Shown here in pieces: positions 63,123 to 64,000 of a stretch of DNA of 64,000 bases (positions within the stretch are counted from its first letter, which is position 1; every line of letters begins with the position of its first letter). Origin of the DNA: Odontesthes bonariensis. Lineage: Eukaryota; Chordata; Actinopteri; Atheriniformes; Atherinopsidae. The stretch spans positions 24,139,322 through 24,203,321 of the forward strand of contig NC_134516.1 of assembly GCF_027942865.1 (NCBI RefSeq), given 5' to 3'. The position numbers were made by a program, and so were the translations under genes. Under the pieces are notes generated by a model that searched no databases, was not told the DNA's origin, and worked only from the letters and a program-made list of their open reading frames with translations.

Positions 63123-64000
63123 CTGGGACTCCATTTCAAGGGCAGGCCAGCGTTCCAGGATCTCTCCAACAGGTAGCTCATCACTGATGATTTCTTTTCG
63201 CCGTAAGGCAAAGGTCATCTGCATCAGTGATGCAATCCGGGGGACGTTTTTGTCAGTCATCTTTATTTCGTCTACAATTTTGAGCCGAATTTTCTCCAAG
63301 GTTCCAAGATCCTCACCTCTTGGGAAATTTGGGAGGAAATTCACCTCCGCCCGTTTTGGCCTTTTAATGTTAGCGTGGGTAGGCTGTTTGTCGGGGTTGT
63401 TCTTACTCCTTTTTCCAGAATTTACAGCTACCTCACTAAATCCTGCCCGACTCAACTTTGTGCGGAAGTTCCCCATTTTAAACTTCAGACTGTTTTTCCA
63501 GCCGTACCATCCTGTCTGTGACCCCAGCTCTTTGAGACAAGGATGTCTAGTGATGAGTGCTTCTGCGACCACTGTAAATTCCTTGTCACTGGGGTATGCT
63601 TTATAACTATGCATTTTCTCTGCAAGGGTCTCAAGGACGTTGTGTTTTTGGCCCTTTGACAACTTGAGGGTTTTCCCTGTTCTTCCAAATGTGATATTTC
63701 CCTCTTCAAGTATGAGTTCCACCTCATATGAAAATGTTGGCACTGGAAAATCAGTGGGCCATCTATCAACCCTCTCTGGGGTGATTGCATGGGGTAAGAT
63801 TATTGTGTCATCTGACGCAATGGAGCTGTCATCACTCTCAGGCCGCACCACTTTTAATACAGCGTTCTGTGGAAGCTCTTCAATGTCTACAAGAGAACAT
63901 AACTGGCCATCAAAGTCTGGGTCTTCGAAAGACAAGCTAAAGTCAAAATCTAACTTAAATCTTTCTTTGATTATTGTTTTGAGATTATCTACAGTATCTG
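63123..64000 (-). CDS. SAMD3-like gene, large exon, cut by the window edge
   Basis: Open to the edge on the minus strand. The first residues visible (TVDNLKTIIKERFKLDFDFS, then LSFEDPDFDGQLCSLVDIEE) continue an upstream exon. Later parts include FGRTGKTLKLSKGQKHNVLE, a basic KRSKNNPDKQ patch and KIRLKIVDEIKMTDKNVPRI. It ends ALEMESQ with donor CAG-GTGAAA. A SAM domain, if present, would be upstream of the window. The first in-frame Met at 63935 is not the start, because the frame and family similarity extend before it. Confidence 0.75.

Overview
This 64 kb window reads as nuclear DNA of a teleost fish, probably a spiny-rayed (percomorph) type. The evidence is a fish-expanded NLR immune gene with 174-bp leucine-rich-repeat exons, L2 and Rex1/CR1-like LINEs, hAT, Harbinger and piggyBac-like elements, a BEL/Pao element, Ty3/gypsy-type LTR elements and an epsilon/gamma-like endogenous retrovirus (ERV). 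Host genes are split by introns and most are on the minus strand. More than half of the window is mobile DNA, much of it nested.

Layout. 1-4424: a Ty3/gypsy-type element on the minus strand, cut by the window edge (gag, protease, start of reverse transcriptase, tRNA-Pro primer site, LTR). 4425-14990: a hAT-like element split by a complete 10-kb ERV (4580-14610) with nearly identical 320-bp LTRs, an open gag and decayed pol and env. 15055-18572: LINE pieces, including an L2 copy split by a Harbinger-type element. 20186-36400: one NLR gene on the minus strand. Its exons run from an untranslated exon near 36292, through a first coding exon, a duplicated 120-bp exon, a RING exon and a large FISNA/NACHT exon, to at least four 174-bp LRR exons. 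Its introns hold a hAT element carrying an 18S rRNA fragment, a hAT MITE, a long palindrome interrupted by a TTAA-flanked MITE, and a solo LTR. 37375-43002: a BEL/Pao element with identical LTRs whose long ORF has lost the reverse-transcriptase core and part of the integrase core in frame. 43453-44034: a MITE. 46045-48905: a nearly full-length Rex1/CR1-like LINE. 49743-50047: a solo LTR. 50231-52401: a hAT derivative. 52722-53324: a GC-rich inverted duplication of the first-exon region of a fringe-type glycosyltransferase. 53685-53758: a tRNA-Thr(AGT). 55300-60000: two paralogous genes of unknown function, one containing about 38 copies of a 54-bp coding minisatellite; both have arrays of TGATGTCA upstream. 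61477-64000: the 3' exons of a gene resembling fish SAMD3-like proteins.

The sequence suggests a fast-evolving immune and accessory region where host exons have duplicated and transposons have inserted repeatedly. The most unusual points are two young LTR elements that look unable to encode their own replication enzymes, an rRNA fragment inside a transposon, the inverted fringe exon pair, and the minisatellite gene with its conserved upstream motif array. All identities were read by eye; none comes from a database search.
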